Source: Begonia masoniana
Lineage: Eukaryota > Streptophyta > Magnoliopsida > Cucurbitales > Begoniaceae
Direction of reading: 5' to 3'
Assembly (NCBI GenBank): GCA_022432975.1
Contig: CM039511.1
Location: 23,214,557 to 23,278,556 of the forward strand
Length of the DNA: 64,000 nt
The notes below the pieces were generated by a model. The model was not told the DNA's origin. It saw nothing but the letters and a program-made list of their open reading frames with translations, and did not search any database. The position numbers were made by a program, and so were the translations under genes. This document shows positions 33,735 to 44,745 of the stretch, piece after piece. Each line of letters begins with the position of its first letter. Position 1 is the stretch's first letter.

Positions 33735-34989
33735 CGGGGAAAAGAAGACCCTCGATATGCTTAAAGAACACTTCTATTGGCCACACGTGAAAAGAGACGT
33801 GCACCGCATGGTGGAGACATGCGTCGTTTGCAAGAAAGCCAAGAGTAAGGTTCTACCACAAGACTTATACATGCCTTTACCCGTTCCCTCACACCCTTGG
33901 ACTGAAATTAGTATGGACTTTGTTTTAGGATTGCCTCGAACTGCTCGTAATAAGGATTCGATCATGGTAGTTGTCGATCGTTTCTCTAAGATGACACATT
34001 TCCTTCCTTGTGCAAAAACAGATGATGCATTCTCTATAGCTGACCTATTTTCCAAAGAAATTGTTTGCCTGCATGGAATATGACATTCCATAGTGTCGGA
34101 CCGGGACACTAAATTGTTGAGCTCCTTCTGTACCACTTTGTGGAAGAATTTGGGGACGAAGCTGTGCTTTAGCACATCTTTCCACCCCCAAACTGATGAG
34201 CAAACGGAAGTTGTTAACAGAATCTTAGACTCCCTCTTACGCAGTATTGTAGGTAAGAAACTATCCAGTTGGGATGTATTCCTTCCCAGATTGGAATTTG
34301 CTTACAATCGCACCCTTCATTCCACTACTGAGCAATCACCCTTTGAGGTTGCCTATGGGTTTAATCCTTGTACACCGTTCAACCTTGTTACTTTACCATT
34401 TATTGAACTAGCCAACCAGTCAGGAACGAGCAAGGCTGAACAAATTAAAAAATTACATGAGAGCGTGCGTCAAGCCATTGAGAAGAGAAACGCGAGCGTG
34501 GCCAAGCGAGTCAACAAAGGCCGAAAAGAAGTTATCTTCAACGAAGGAGATTTGGTCTGGTTGCACCTACGTAAAGAGAGATTCCCCCACAAAAGGAAAT
34601 CTAAGCATCTTCCCTGTGCGGATGGACCCTTCAAGGTGTTGCAGAGGATCAATAACAACGCTTATAAGATTGAACTGCCAGGAGATTACGAAGTATCGGC
34701 AACGTTCAATGTCATGGACCTCTCTCCTTATATAAGCAATGAAGAAGACTCCGAGGGGCTTGCATTAAAGGATTTGTGGTCAAATCCTCAATCACCTGGA
34801 GAGGATGTTGTGCCCCTTAGGCCTATTACACGATCTCAGGCCCGAATCCATAACTTAACTAACACACTTGTCTCTTTTGCAGGTTATGGATCGTGTGAAA
34901 ACTTGGAGGACACCGTGGCCGACTTGAAGTGGGAGACTAAACATGGAGACATTGACCAACCGAAGCACCTCCTCATGTGGAAGGACTAG
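33735..34989 (+). pseudogene. Element A, part 3: integrase and pol C-terminus
   Basis: It resumes in the integrase zinc finger ([26 protein letters not shown]). The DDE core follows: [21 protein letters not shown], and a PQTDEQTEVVNR block containing the Glu. Then come the GPFKVL..NNNAYKIELPGDY and SATFNVMDLSPY modules. One in-frame stop (34081-34083) sits just before the second catalytic Asp block. The C-terminus continues about 90 codons past the core to TAG at 34987-34989, with PITRSQARI and no visible Tekay-type chromodomain. The extended tail is consistent with CRM or a related chromovirus lineage, but this is not certain. Confidence 0.9.
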
Positions 34990-35712
34990 AGAGGCGGCCT
35001 AATGCTCACATGGGAATTTGTCTTCCCAAGCTGTGATGTTTGTAATTTTTTTTATTTAAAACTTATTGGCAAACGTTGGCCTTTTTGTTAATCTTTATAT
35101 ATGCATGCATGATTAGGCATTTTAGGATTAGATGAATGTTAGGCTTAGTTGGTGGCTTGGCTTATGGTTTGGCCTACTTGATGTTGAAGCCATGGCTTGC
35201 CCAAATGAGAGCCCAAGCCCAATCCACTCAAAACCCTAGCCCACCATTAGGACTATAAATTCATGGCATTGGTGATTGTAACTTTTTGGTTGATTTTATA
35301 AGCATCCGCAGATTTATCTTCTTTCAATAGAAGAAAACTTGGAGCAAGGAGCTTCCAAGGTAAGCTCGGTTGACAACAACTTAGGGGTTGCGCCTCCGAA
35401 AACCGATCTTCAAGCTTGGTAGCTAACGGATATGCCATCTTCTTCTCCTTTCTTTTGAGATCAAAAAACGGTAAGAAGTGGCCTAACCAATTTCTTTAAT
35501 CGAGTTCTCTTGTTTGGAAGAAAACTCTTGCCAAAACGCTCCAAATAGCTGTTATTGACCGATTCTCGTAAAAATTTGATAAAATTTTTGTTTCAATTCG
35601 AACACGTTTAATATTTTGTTTACATTCTATTTTCTCGGATCCATTGGATTTGTCTCTCAAGGAAGCTAATGATCTTCTCATTCGAGCTCTAAGTCGTCAT
35701 GCAGGTCGGAGC
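34990..35712 (+). repeat. Element A 3' untranslated region and probable partial 3' LTR
   Basis: This 0.7 kb follows A's stop codon and has no open gene. It includes a CTATAAAT box (35253-35260) in a plausible promoter context, then a donor-like TTCCAAGGTAAGCTCGG near 35354. No second LTR of A is in the window, so LTR borders cannot be set. The right edge meets fragment J near 35713 without a visible duplication. Confidence 0.5.
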
Positions 35713-37337
35713 TCAACATTAATTGTGCAGTGTTTCATCTTTCCCGGGATGCAGAATACTGGTGGGATAGTGTAAAGACAACAACGGCTGAAGTAGACAT
35801 GATTTGGGATCTGTTCAAAAAGACCTTCTACGAGAAGTATTTCGACCGTAATGTGAGGAAGAGCAAAATGATAGTGTTTTCTCAGTTGCGGAAGTATGGA
35901 ACGGTGGCAGAGTATATCCAGAAATTTGAATCTCTTTCATGCTATGCGAGTCATCTGGTGGATAGCGAGGAAAACAAGGTCCATCAATTTGTCCAAGGTT
36001 TGAAGATGGACATCTTCAGAGGGGTTATAACGGCAGAGGTTGACGATATGCCGTATTCCAGAGTGGTGGCCAAAGCATTACAATTTGAAGCGATGGAAAT
36101 AAAGTTCAAGAAGCAGAAAGAGCCACCTAGAACGTTTTCTGGAGAAATGTATCCGCATCGACAACAAACTCGGGGGTGGCAGCCACAGCAGCAGAATTGG
36201 GGCAAGAAAAGACCCAATGAGATGCCTACTGACCAAGGGAAAGGAAAGAGACCACAAGGAGTTCCTCAACTTCCAATATGTCCCGTGTCCAGGAGGAGTC
36301 ATTCTAGCGAGTGTAGACTTCTTACAGGCCGTTGCTTCTGGTGTGAAAAAGAAGGTCATCAAGTTAAGGATTGCCCAATGCCAGATAGGAGACGGAACAG
36401 AGTAACTCCGAGAGTCTTTGCAATGATCAAGGATAATGATGACGTGCAACATACTGTTATTACAGGTTCAATTCTAATTTGTAATGTGCCTGCATATACA
36501 TTGTTAGACACGAGGGCCACACACTCGTTCATAGCAAGGAATTTTGTAACTAGATGGAATTTATGGTTTTTGCTCGCCGACTAATATTATAGTATTATGC
36601 TACCGTCCAGAGAGTCTATGCACTCTGATCAGGCAGTGCAAAGGGACATAGTATCTGTAGAGGACCAGCAATTATATACAAATCTTGTCATAATTGATAT
36701 GAAAGGATATGACGTAATTCTGGGAATGGACAGGTTTTTTAGACACCATGCCACCATTAACTGCAGATCAGGATTAGTAAGTTTTAGACACCAAAATGAG
36801 AAGGAATTTTCTTATTAAGCGATACCGAAGAGACACAAGATCCCTCTTGTATCCTCCATGAAAGCTCAACAACTGATGAGATCAGGATGGGTAGGCTTCT
36901 TAGCCTACGTGGTTGATACGCAAAGGCAAAGTGAGGTGAAACTTCAAGATATTCCGATAGTTCATAACTTCACGGAAGTTTACTTAGACGATTTACCACG
37001 ACTACCTCCTCATCGTGAAGTAAAGTTTGAGATAGAAGTATACCCTGGTGCCGAGCTGGTATTAAAGAACCCCTATTGCATGGCACCAGTGGAATTGAAA
37101 GAGTTAAAAGCACAATTAAAAGAATTGGTTGACAAGGGCTTTACACTCCCCAGCTTCTCTCCATGGGGTGCACCAATCCTATTCGTTAAGAAGAATGATG
37201 GGTCTCTGCGTATGTGCATTGAATATCGAGAGCTGACTAAATTGACCTTTAAGAATAAGAATCTGTTGTTGAAGATTGATGACTTATTTGATCAACTTTA
37301 GGGAGCTCGAGCATTTTCTAAGATTGATCTACGCTCG
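35713..37337 (+). pseudogene. Element J: Tekay-like gag-protease-RT fragment
   Basis: It starts inside gag (capsid motif AEYWWDSVK, KYGTVAEYIQKFE). A CCHC zinc knuckle (CFWCEKEGHQVKDC, about 36335-36375) follows, then protease and the first third of RT ([25 protein letters not shown]). All parts are in one frame, with stops at 36582, 36816 and 37299. The protease active-site triplet reads D-T-R instead of D-T-G. The 5' end is missing at the junction with A's 3' region. The 3' end is cut at 37337 in the RT SKIDLR motif by element G. It is similar to, but clearly distinct from, G and H. Confidence 0.88.
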
Positions 37338-39653
37338 TGTAACACCCGGTTTTACGGAACTTTATTATTCCAATATATAATGGCATTTTTGTAAATATGT
37401 CAAATTAAATCTGTTTTGAGAACTAAAAGTTTTAATAGAGTTCTAGCAATAAATTGGAATTATTGGTGAAATAGAAAAATTTAGAGAAACCGAATCGTTG
37501 GTTAAGTAACGAAATAAGTAAAGAAACAAATAGGAAATTAAATGGAGGGGCAATATGGTCATTTTATAAGCCAAAATTACAACAAAAATCACATTTCTCT
37601 CCCTCCCTCAATACTTCACGATTTCCTCTCTGCAAAAAACCCCTACAGGCGACTTTTATTCTCCTCCCTCTCACAACTCTTCTTTTCGGTGAAGAAACTC
37701 CTGCTTCCGGTGATCCACCATTCGCGTTTCTTCTCTATAAACACTCCTTAAGTAAGGTTATATGGTTTTGGAAGGTTTATTTTTATTTTACACGTATTTA
37801 AACAATTAGGGTTTATTTAGGGTTTTTCTAAAAATGTGGATTAAGTTTGAAATCGATAGGTTTAGAATGATTACGCCCCTAATGGATGTATTGATGGTTA
37901 TTGGACATGTTTAGTTGATTTATTGAGAGATATTGGAGTTTTAGGTTGTTAGAGAACTTAGAAACTCCATTAGTGGAGGTTAGAAATTCATGAGCACGAA
38001 TTGCTCGAAGAAATGCTTCAATGAGTTAAATTAGAGTTTTAGGAAATTTTCTTTAGCTAAGAGTTCCTTTAGTTTTCAAAATTTGATGATTTAGGCTCGG
38101 TTTAATGTCGTGTGTTGTCAAATGTTTTAGGTGAACCACGCTCGTGGACGGAGCTTGGTGTGCTACGGACACGAGGTAAGTCTTCGTTACTCGCTTGGCC
38201 GATCCGGCCTACATTATATGAGAGTTTATTGTACGAGGATGTTTGGTGAAATTATTGTTTAGTGTAGGTTGGATGGGTAGTTTAGGATAATCGTTCTGTT
38301 AGAATGTTTTTCATTAGGTTCTATGTATTGTTTACGCTTTCTCTACTTTTATTATACAAATCCATGTTCATGCATCATGTTTTATGAACTAGCATGAAAA
38401 ATGAATTTTCGCATACGTTTTCATGAAAAGAAATGACTAATGAAAGATATGAATGTATGTAATTACGGACATGTCGGGGTGGGGTTCAGACATGGCTGTC
38501 CTGAGAGGAGGAGCATGTTTTCCTCTTGGTAGATGGAAAGGGCTATCTAACCGCCAGATGTGCCCTCTCTATCTGGTGAGAGTAAACCCCTGGTGATGCC
38601 CATGCTATGTGACTAAAGAATGAAAATGATGCATGATTTTATGAACTGCATACGCATCGCACGCATTTGCATTTACGAGAATTTACTGAGCCCTTTAGCT
38701 CATAGGTTATTTCTATGGTGTAGGTGACTTCTAAACAGGTGAGAATGGTATTCCTCCACCGACGCATGAGCAGGTTGATGGAGGATGACCCGTAGGAGTG
38801 CGCTGGGCAATCTGTGCTTATTTTGACCCGTGGGAATGACATGTAGGTATTTTGAGATTTTAATAGATAGAAATGATTGACAATTGTATAGGATGATTCA
38901 GTTGGGCTGATGGGTGATTGGTTAGGAAAAATACAGGTTTTGATGCTTTAGAAAACTAGTTTTACAAATTCCTTTGGTGAAAACTTTTGTTGAGATTATA
39001 CTGGATCTGTTTGGAGTTATTTAGGTTGAGTATGGATACGCTCAAGTTTTAGAGCTATCCATGCAGTTAGATTTCGTAACTTTCGTCTCGTTTTGAATAC
39101 GTTCTAGAATATGTTTCAAGCCGTGTTTTTGGTGATTAAGGAATTGAGGAATGAATAAGGTTATGAATGATTTTATGTTGAAGTGTTTGTTGTGAGTTGT
39201 GTTTAGGTGTATTGTTTAAGTGTATGTGTTGATGAGAGGAAAAGAATGGGAAGAAAAATGGTCAAGTGTGTGTGTGCAGGGCGTTGGAAGAATGGAAAAG
39301 GGAGGAAGGCTCTCTCTGGATTTCCAAAATCCAGAGAGGTCGCCGATCGATCGCCTGGGAGGGCGATCGATCGGCAAGATATGGCTACTCTCTGGATTTT
39401 TTCCAGAGAGGTAGCCGATCGATCGCCTGTAAGGGCGATCGATCGGCTAGAAGATTGATCGCCAAAGGGCGATTGATCGGCTATACATTTTGGGCACGGA
39501 TTGCCTTTTATGCCCTCGATTCATTTGGCCGATTGTTCTACTATTTTAATGTATTTTCTTTAAATGGTTTTGAGGATGTTTTTAATTGATTTAGAGGTTT
39601 AAAAAGAAAAATTTTTACGGGAATTTAAGGGATAGGACATAAGGGACGTTACA
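37338..39653 (+). repeat. Element G 5' LTR (2,316 bp)
   Basis: It runs TGTAACACCC to GGGACGTTACA. Sense-strand landmarks are CTTAAGTAAGG at about 37748 (the 3' LTR keeps CTTAGGTAAGG), an exon-like block 38131-38175 (ATGTTTTAG before, GTAAGTC after), and stem arm 1 38208-38219 with two C-to-T changes. Stem arm 2 is 38713-38724, and a 15-nt block 38724-38738 is followed by GTGAG. Palindromes lie at 39315-39490. There is no gene in this stretch. Confidence 0.92.
39315..39490. repeat. GATCGATC and CTCTCTGGA/TCCAGAGAG palindrome cluster in LTR G
   Basis: CGATCGATCG occurs repeatedly between 39343 and 39445, bracketed by two CTCTCTGGA...TCCAGAGAG hairpins. It lies 160-340 nt before the LTR end, as in B. 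Confidence 0.85.
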
Positions 39654-39657
39654 GTTA

Positions 39658-39670
39658 TGGTATCAGAGCT
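39658..39670 (+). other. Element G primer-binding site
   Basis: TGGTATCAGAGCT lies 4 nt after the LTR. A donor-like CAATTGTAAGTACG follows at 39739-39752. Related sites occur in B (CAACTATAAGTACG), E and H at equivalent distances. Confidence 0.9.
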
Positions 39671-39819
39671 CTCGGGTTTTAAAATCTGTTTTTGTAGACT
39701 GCTCGACTGTGCAAGCCACTATGCGGACATCCTTCCTCAATTGTAAGTACGTTTTATTTTATTTCCTTGCTTTTTTTTTCTTAGGATTATTTGTTTTAAT
39801 TCATATAGAAGATTATAAA

Positions 39820-41216
39820 ATGGTTCGAGCAAGAGAAGCTAGAGATGAAGCCTTGGATAGGCTAACGGATTTGCTTGATCGTCTGGCTCAGCATATGGAT
39901 AGACAAGCCCAGCAGATTGAGAGGCTAGTAAATCGTGAGGATCACAGGGCCCGAGAGGTGGTCGTTCCAAACCATCAGGATATGGAGAGGTTCCAAAAGC
40001 TACAACCTCCGGCATTCAATGGACAGTCTACGGACCCCTCTTTAGCCGAGGAGCGGATCCAAACTATGGAGGACATTCTGGAGTATGCTAGGATATATAA
40101 TGGGGATAAAGTCACATATGTTACCTTCCATTTGGCGTTAGACGCTCAGTTTTGGTGGGACTCTATCAAAGCAACAACCAATGTAGCGGTAATGACTTGA
40201 GAACGGTTTAAGGCCGTGTTCTATGATAAGTACTTCAGCCGTACAGATAGGGCGGCTAAGAAGATGGAATTCGCACAACTAAAACAGAGAGGTACAGTTG
40301 CGGAATATATTCAGAAGTTCGAAGCTCTATCGAGGTTTGCGCCACGCCTAGTGAGCGACAATGAAGACAAAGTGCACCAATTTATGGATGGACTGAATCC
40401 GGAAATTCGAAAGAATATTATAGTGTTTTGGATTCTAGATGTGCCATACTCGCATATCGCAGCAAGAGCTTTGGACTTTGAACCTGCAGAGTTAACGTGT
40501 ATTAAACCAAGAGAGCCTGCTAGGGGCTTTTTCCGTGAAATTCAGCCTCAACCTAAGAATCGGGGTTGGCAACCGAGAGGGCAACAATAACAAGTGCAAC
40601 AACGTGGAGTGAAAAGGCCTTATGATGGAAATGGTGACTAAGGGAAAGGAAAGCAAGTCCAGGAGGCTCCTCGACAGCCTATGTGCCCTAAGTGCCAGAA
40701 AGAACATAGTGGCAATTATAGGTTTGGCACAAATATGTGCTATCGATGTGGTGAGGTTGGCCATTATGTCATAGATTGCCCGAAAGTAAATAGAGACCAG
40801 CCAGGCAGGGATCAGAGAAAATTCATGCCGAGGATCTTTGCCTTTATCAAGCTTGGTGATGTCGATGACGAGGCTCAGCCTTCTGTCATAGCAGATACTA
40901 TTTTAATCACTGGTATAGCAGTATTCTCACTGATAGACACGGGGGCTATGCACTCCTTTATTTCAACTGCATGTGTGTCTAGATTGGGGTTAATGCCAGA
41001 GTTAGCCGAGTATGAGTACAGAGTAATGCTGCCTTCGGGAGCGTATATGCAGTCTCATCGTATTTTCCAAGGCAACGTCATCTCAGTGGGGAATAACACC
41101 CTTTATGCCCGGTTGATAGTTATGGGCATAGAGTGGTACGATATGATTTTGGGAATGGACTGGCTGTCATGCCATTTCGCCACCATAGACTGCCAATCCA
41201 GGTTAGTAACTTTTTG
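39820..41216 (+). pseudogene. Element G gag and protease
   Basis: The start ATG at 39820 gives MVRAREARDEALDRLTDLLD, matching B's gag start. The order is a coiled-coil-like N-terminus, capsid region (FNGQSTDPSLAEERI, AQFWWDSIKATT), RGFFREIQP linker, CCHC knuckle (CYRCGEVGHYVIDC, about 40738-40780), and protease with LIDTGAMHSFIS (about 40933-40968) and MILGMDWL. In-frame stops at 40198, 40588 and about 40639 all look like C-to-T transitions on one strand or the other. The frame is otherwise continuous until it is cut by H at 41217 and resumes at 58222. Confidence 0.92.
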
Positions 41217-41578
41217 TGTAACGACCCGAGAAGGATCGCCACGAAATCATAATCTTTTATTAATCGTTTACTTAACTTTTACTATTATTTCATCTTTCCT
41301 ATTTCTCGGCAAGCATTTACATTCGCATATCATTCTTTTTTTTTTTACTAAACTGAAAACAGAGACACAGAACCATCAAGGAAGACAAACCCTCTTGTGA
41401 CTCGACTTCCTACACCTCGTCGACTCAAACCTTCACAGAGTCGGGCGACTAAGCTCAGTCAATTAATCTGTAACTTAATCGGACAAGGAAGAGATACCCC
41501 AGACCACTTGACGTTATACAATTCGGATTTGCATGGGTTTGCATGTATCAACCCTCAGAAATTACATCGTCCGGTCAT

Positions 41579-41712
41579 CACGTGCAATGCGCGTGACTCG
41601 CTTAACATCTCCTAATAGAAGATATCTTCCGGTGGGCACGTGGGTTTCACGTGTCTAATTAAAACATCGCCCAGTGGTGGACATCCACCGGCGAACACGA
41701 GCCAAACACGTG
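41579..41712. promoter_or_regulatory. Cluster of four CACGTG (G-box) motifs
   Basis: CACGTG occurs at 41579-41584, 41637-41642, 41648-41653 and 41707-41712. The first three recur in the 5' LTR (about 49690-49765); the fourth is degraded there. G-boxes are targets of plant bHLH and bZIP factors, but function here is only inferred. Confidence 0.6.
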
Positions 41713-41727
41713 ACTCATTAAAATCAC

Positions 41728-42919
41728 GCCCGGTCACTAAACGACAAAATAGCATTTACATCATCCGGTGAAGGAATACACTTAATCCACCGGTCACTAA
41801 ACGACAAAATAGCATTTACATCATCCGGTGAAGGAATACACTTAATCCACCGGTCACTAAATGACAAAATAGCATTTACATCATCCGGTGAAGGAATACA
41901 CTTAATCCACCGGTCACTCACTAAATGACAAAATAGCATTTACATCATCCGGTGAAGGAATACACTTAATCCACCGGTCACTAAACGACAAAATAGCATT
42001 TACATCATCCGGTGAAGGAATACACTTAATCCACCGGTCACTAAACGACAAAATAGCATTTACATCATCCGGTGAAGGAATACACTTAATCCACCGGTCA
42101 CTAAACGACAAAATAGCATTTACATCATCCGGTGAAGGAATACACTTAATCCACCGGTCACTAAACGACAAAATAGCATTTACATCATCCGGTGAAGGAA
42201 TACACTTAATCCACCGGTCACTAAACGACAAAATAGCATTTACATCATCCGGTGAAGGAATACACTTAATCCACCGGTCACTAAACGACAAAATAGCATT
42301 TACATCATCCGGTGAAGGAATACACTTAATCCACCGGTCACTAAACGACAAAATAGCATTTACATCATCCGGTGAAGGAATACACTTAATCCACCGGTCA
42401 CTAAACGACAAAATAGCATTTACATCATCCGGTGAAGGAATACACTTAATCCACCGGTCACTAAACGACAAAATAGCATTTACATCATCCGGTGAAGGAA
42501 TACACTTAATCCACCGGTCACTAAACGACAAAATAGCATTTACATCATCCGGTGAAGGAATACACTTAATCCACCGGTCACTAAACGACAAAATAGCATT
42601 TACATCATCCGGTGAAGGAATACACTTAATCCACCGGTCACTAAACGACAAAATAGCATTTACATCATCCGGTGAAGGAATACACTTAATCCACCGGTCA
42701 CTAAACGACAAAATAGCATTTACATCATCCGGTGAAGGAATACACTTAATCCACCGGTCACTAAACGACAAAATAGCATTTACATCATCCGGTGAAGGAA
42801 TACACTTAATCCACCGGTCACTAAATGACAAAATAGCATTTACATCATCCGGTGAAGGAATACACTTAATCCACCGGTCACTAAATGACAAAATAGCATT
42901 TACATCATCCGGTGAAGGA
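41728..42919. repeat. 60-bp minisatellite, about 20 copies (H 3' LTR)
   Basis: The unit is CGGTCACTAAACGACAAAAT plus 40 bp, and almost every copy is identical. One copy near 41911 has a 4-bp CACT insertion. The only recurring variant is AAACG/AAATG. The period is a multiple of three, so minus-strand frames stay open with a 20-residue repeat. No spacers are present. Confidence 0.97.
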
Positions 42920-43438
42920 CATTAATCAACAGGAAATACCCCAACTCATTCAGAATGCATATAGCGGAAGACTTACGCAATAGATCATTCATCAACCTTA
43001 AAATCATATCCAGGACTCTAAAGACGAGCCCTTTCAATCCAAGTCTCATTACTATAGGAAATTCTATTCTAATTAGTCATCTGTTCATCGTAAACTTTTC
43101 TGACTTACAATGAGCATAACAAGGGAACTTAATAGCCTATCCAGCCTTACACTGTCATTCTGAGCATCCTTCAGTAACCAGCTTTAAACATCCTCTTTGA
43201 ACATAGTGTCCTCACCTGAACCTTCTTCACCTACACCATAAGGTTTAACTATAAGCCTAATGCTTAGTAAGGAATGCATGCTGTAATGAGTGTACAAAAT
43301 AAGAAACATAAGTCCGTAAATCTTTTTTCATTCATGCTCATTTTCATTATTTACATAGCATGTATTAAGGCAGGAAACGAGGGAGAAAGACAGGGGTACA
43401 TAATCAATTGCCAATAGGGCAATCATAATAATGACTAG

Positions 43439-43710
43439 TTCGGCCTCCACCGGTGGGAGAATTCGCGAACTATCATGCAGTATTAACTCGGCCTCCACCA
43501 GGGTGAGGATTCGCGAGTTTTCCTGCCAATTCAGTCTCCACCAGCGGAAGAATTCGCGAACCGTACTTAACATCCACTCGGCCTCCTCCAGTGGGAGAAT
43601 TCGCGAGCCATACTAATCATCAACTCGGCCTCCACCAATGGGAGATTTCGCGAGCCATACATACCATCATTTCGGCCTCCACCAATGGGAGAATTCGCGA
43701 GCCATTCATG
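43439..43710. repeat. About 46-bp repeat, six copies (H 3' LTR)
   Basis: Each copy has TCGGCCTCCACCA-TGGGAGAATTCGCGA followed by a variable tail. The partner array is at 51459-51730. It lies inside the loop between the H stem arms. Confidence 0.93.
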
Positions 43711-44704
43711 AGCCTTGTGAACATATCATAGTCATTTCCCTCGTTCTGCACTTAATCATGATTACATTTGTTCTTCATGTTCTTAACTCAATCATAAACG
43801 TGTACATAATGCATAGACATGAAGTTTACAGAGAAATATCGTACTGTATGAACGAGTAAAACATCATGTAACTTAACATCTTCCTGCTCAAATACTTCAT
43901 ATCATGGCAACTATTAGTCATAATCATCAGACAAACATTTCAACAATTTTTCCTAGTATCCTTGTGGTGTAGGGCCCTATTGGCCAGAAATCTTAATACA
44001 TCCACTTACCTGGTTCCCTTAGCAATCCGAGCTTCTTCTCTTTAAACTTCTTCACCTAAAACATGTTCATTACAGTAGTTAAAACAAAATCCTAATAGTT
44101 TTAATCATAAATCGTCCTAGGATTCTAATAGCTAAAGTCATTCTGATTCCTCTGTTTGATACACTGCAGTCTGAAATCCGAAAACTAGGCGGACAGGTCT
44201 TACCATCGATTAAATCTGAGTTGGTTACTTAGAATGTTCAAAATTAATTCAGAATGACATCACTACTCTCAGATTTTAAAAGGTCTTAAACTGCTCGGCC
44301 ACTGTTAAAACCAAACTCAAATGCCGAGTTGAAAGCAAAGCTCTATTCACTAATAAATGACTACATTATCCATTTCATACCTCGGGTGCGGATTTGCAGG
44401 GATATGCAAACTTGAAACCGGTCGTCGGAGGGAGGTTGATGGCAAGCAGGGTGCGAGCTCGGGGAAGGAGAAATTGCCGAGAGTAGAAGGTGTCGGCTAT
44501 AGTGGGGTTTAATGAGGTTTAAGGTTTCCAATTTCTTTAAATACCGGTCCCAGACTTCAATTATTACCATAATGCCACTCAACCTAGTTTAAAACCCACA
44601 TGTAATTAATTAAACTTGTCATAAAATTCTAAACCGCGAAGATTAAATATTCATGACCGTTAATACAGTTAGGAAAATTACCTAGTCGTGTCTCGGGTGT
44701 TACA

Positions 44705-44745
44705 TCCACCCCTCCATAAACAAAATTTTCGTCCTCGAAAATTGC
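44705..44745 (-). other. Element H polypurine tract and 3' untranslated stretch
   Basis: On the minus strand TTTTCGAGGACGAAAATTT is followed by TTTATGGAGGGGTGGA abutting the LTR. Confidence 0.85.

Larger units (their letters stand above)
41217..44704 (-). repeat. Element H 3' LTR (3,488 bp)
   Basis: From the left it holds a G-box cluster (41579-41712), a 60-bp array (41728-42919), a 15-nt block (43216-43230), stem arm 2 (43230-43243), a 46-bp repeat array (43439-43710) and stem arm 1 (43960-43973). An exon-like block follows, ending GGAACCAGGTAAGTGG on the minus strand (about 44000-44055). The end is GTGTCTCGGGTGTTACA. No gene was recognised. Confidence 0.93.

Noticed and set aside
35713..37337. 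Fragment J as part of element A
   Set aside because: J is Tekay-like with a different gag and RT from A, and A already has its own gag, RT, RNase H and integrase in order.
41914..42891. Open frame of over 320 codons in the 60-bp array (and 50006-50977)
   Set aside because: The period is divisible by three and free of stops. There is no start context or homology, and it lies within an LTR.
41728..42919. CRISPR-like regular repeat array
   Set aside because: Units are directly adjacent with no unique spacers, no cas genes are present, and the context is a plant retrotransposon.
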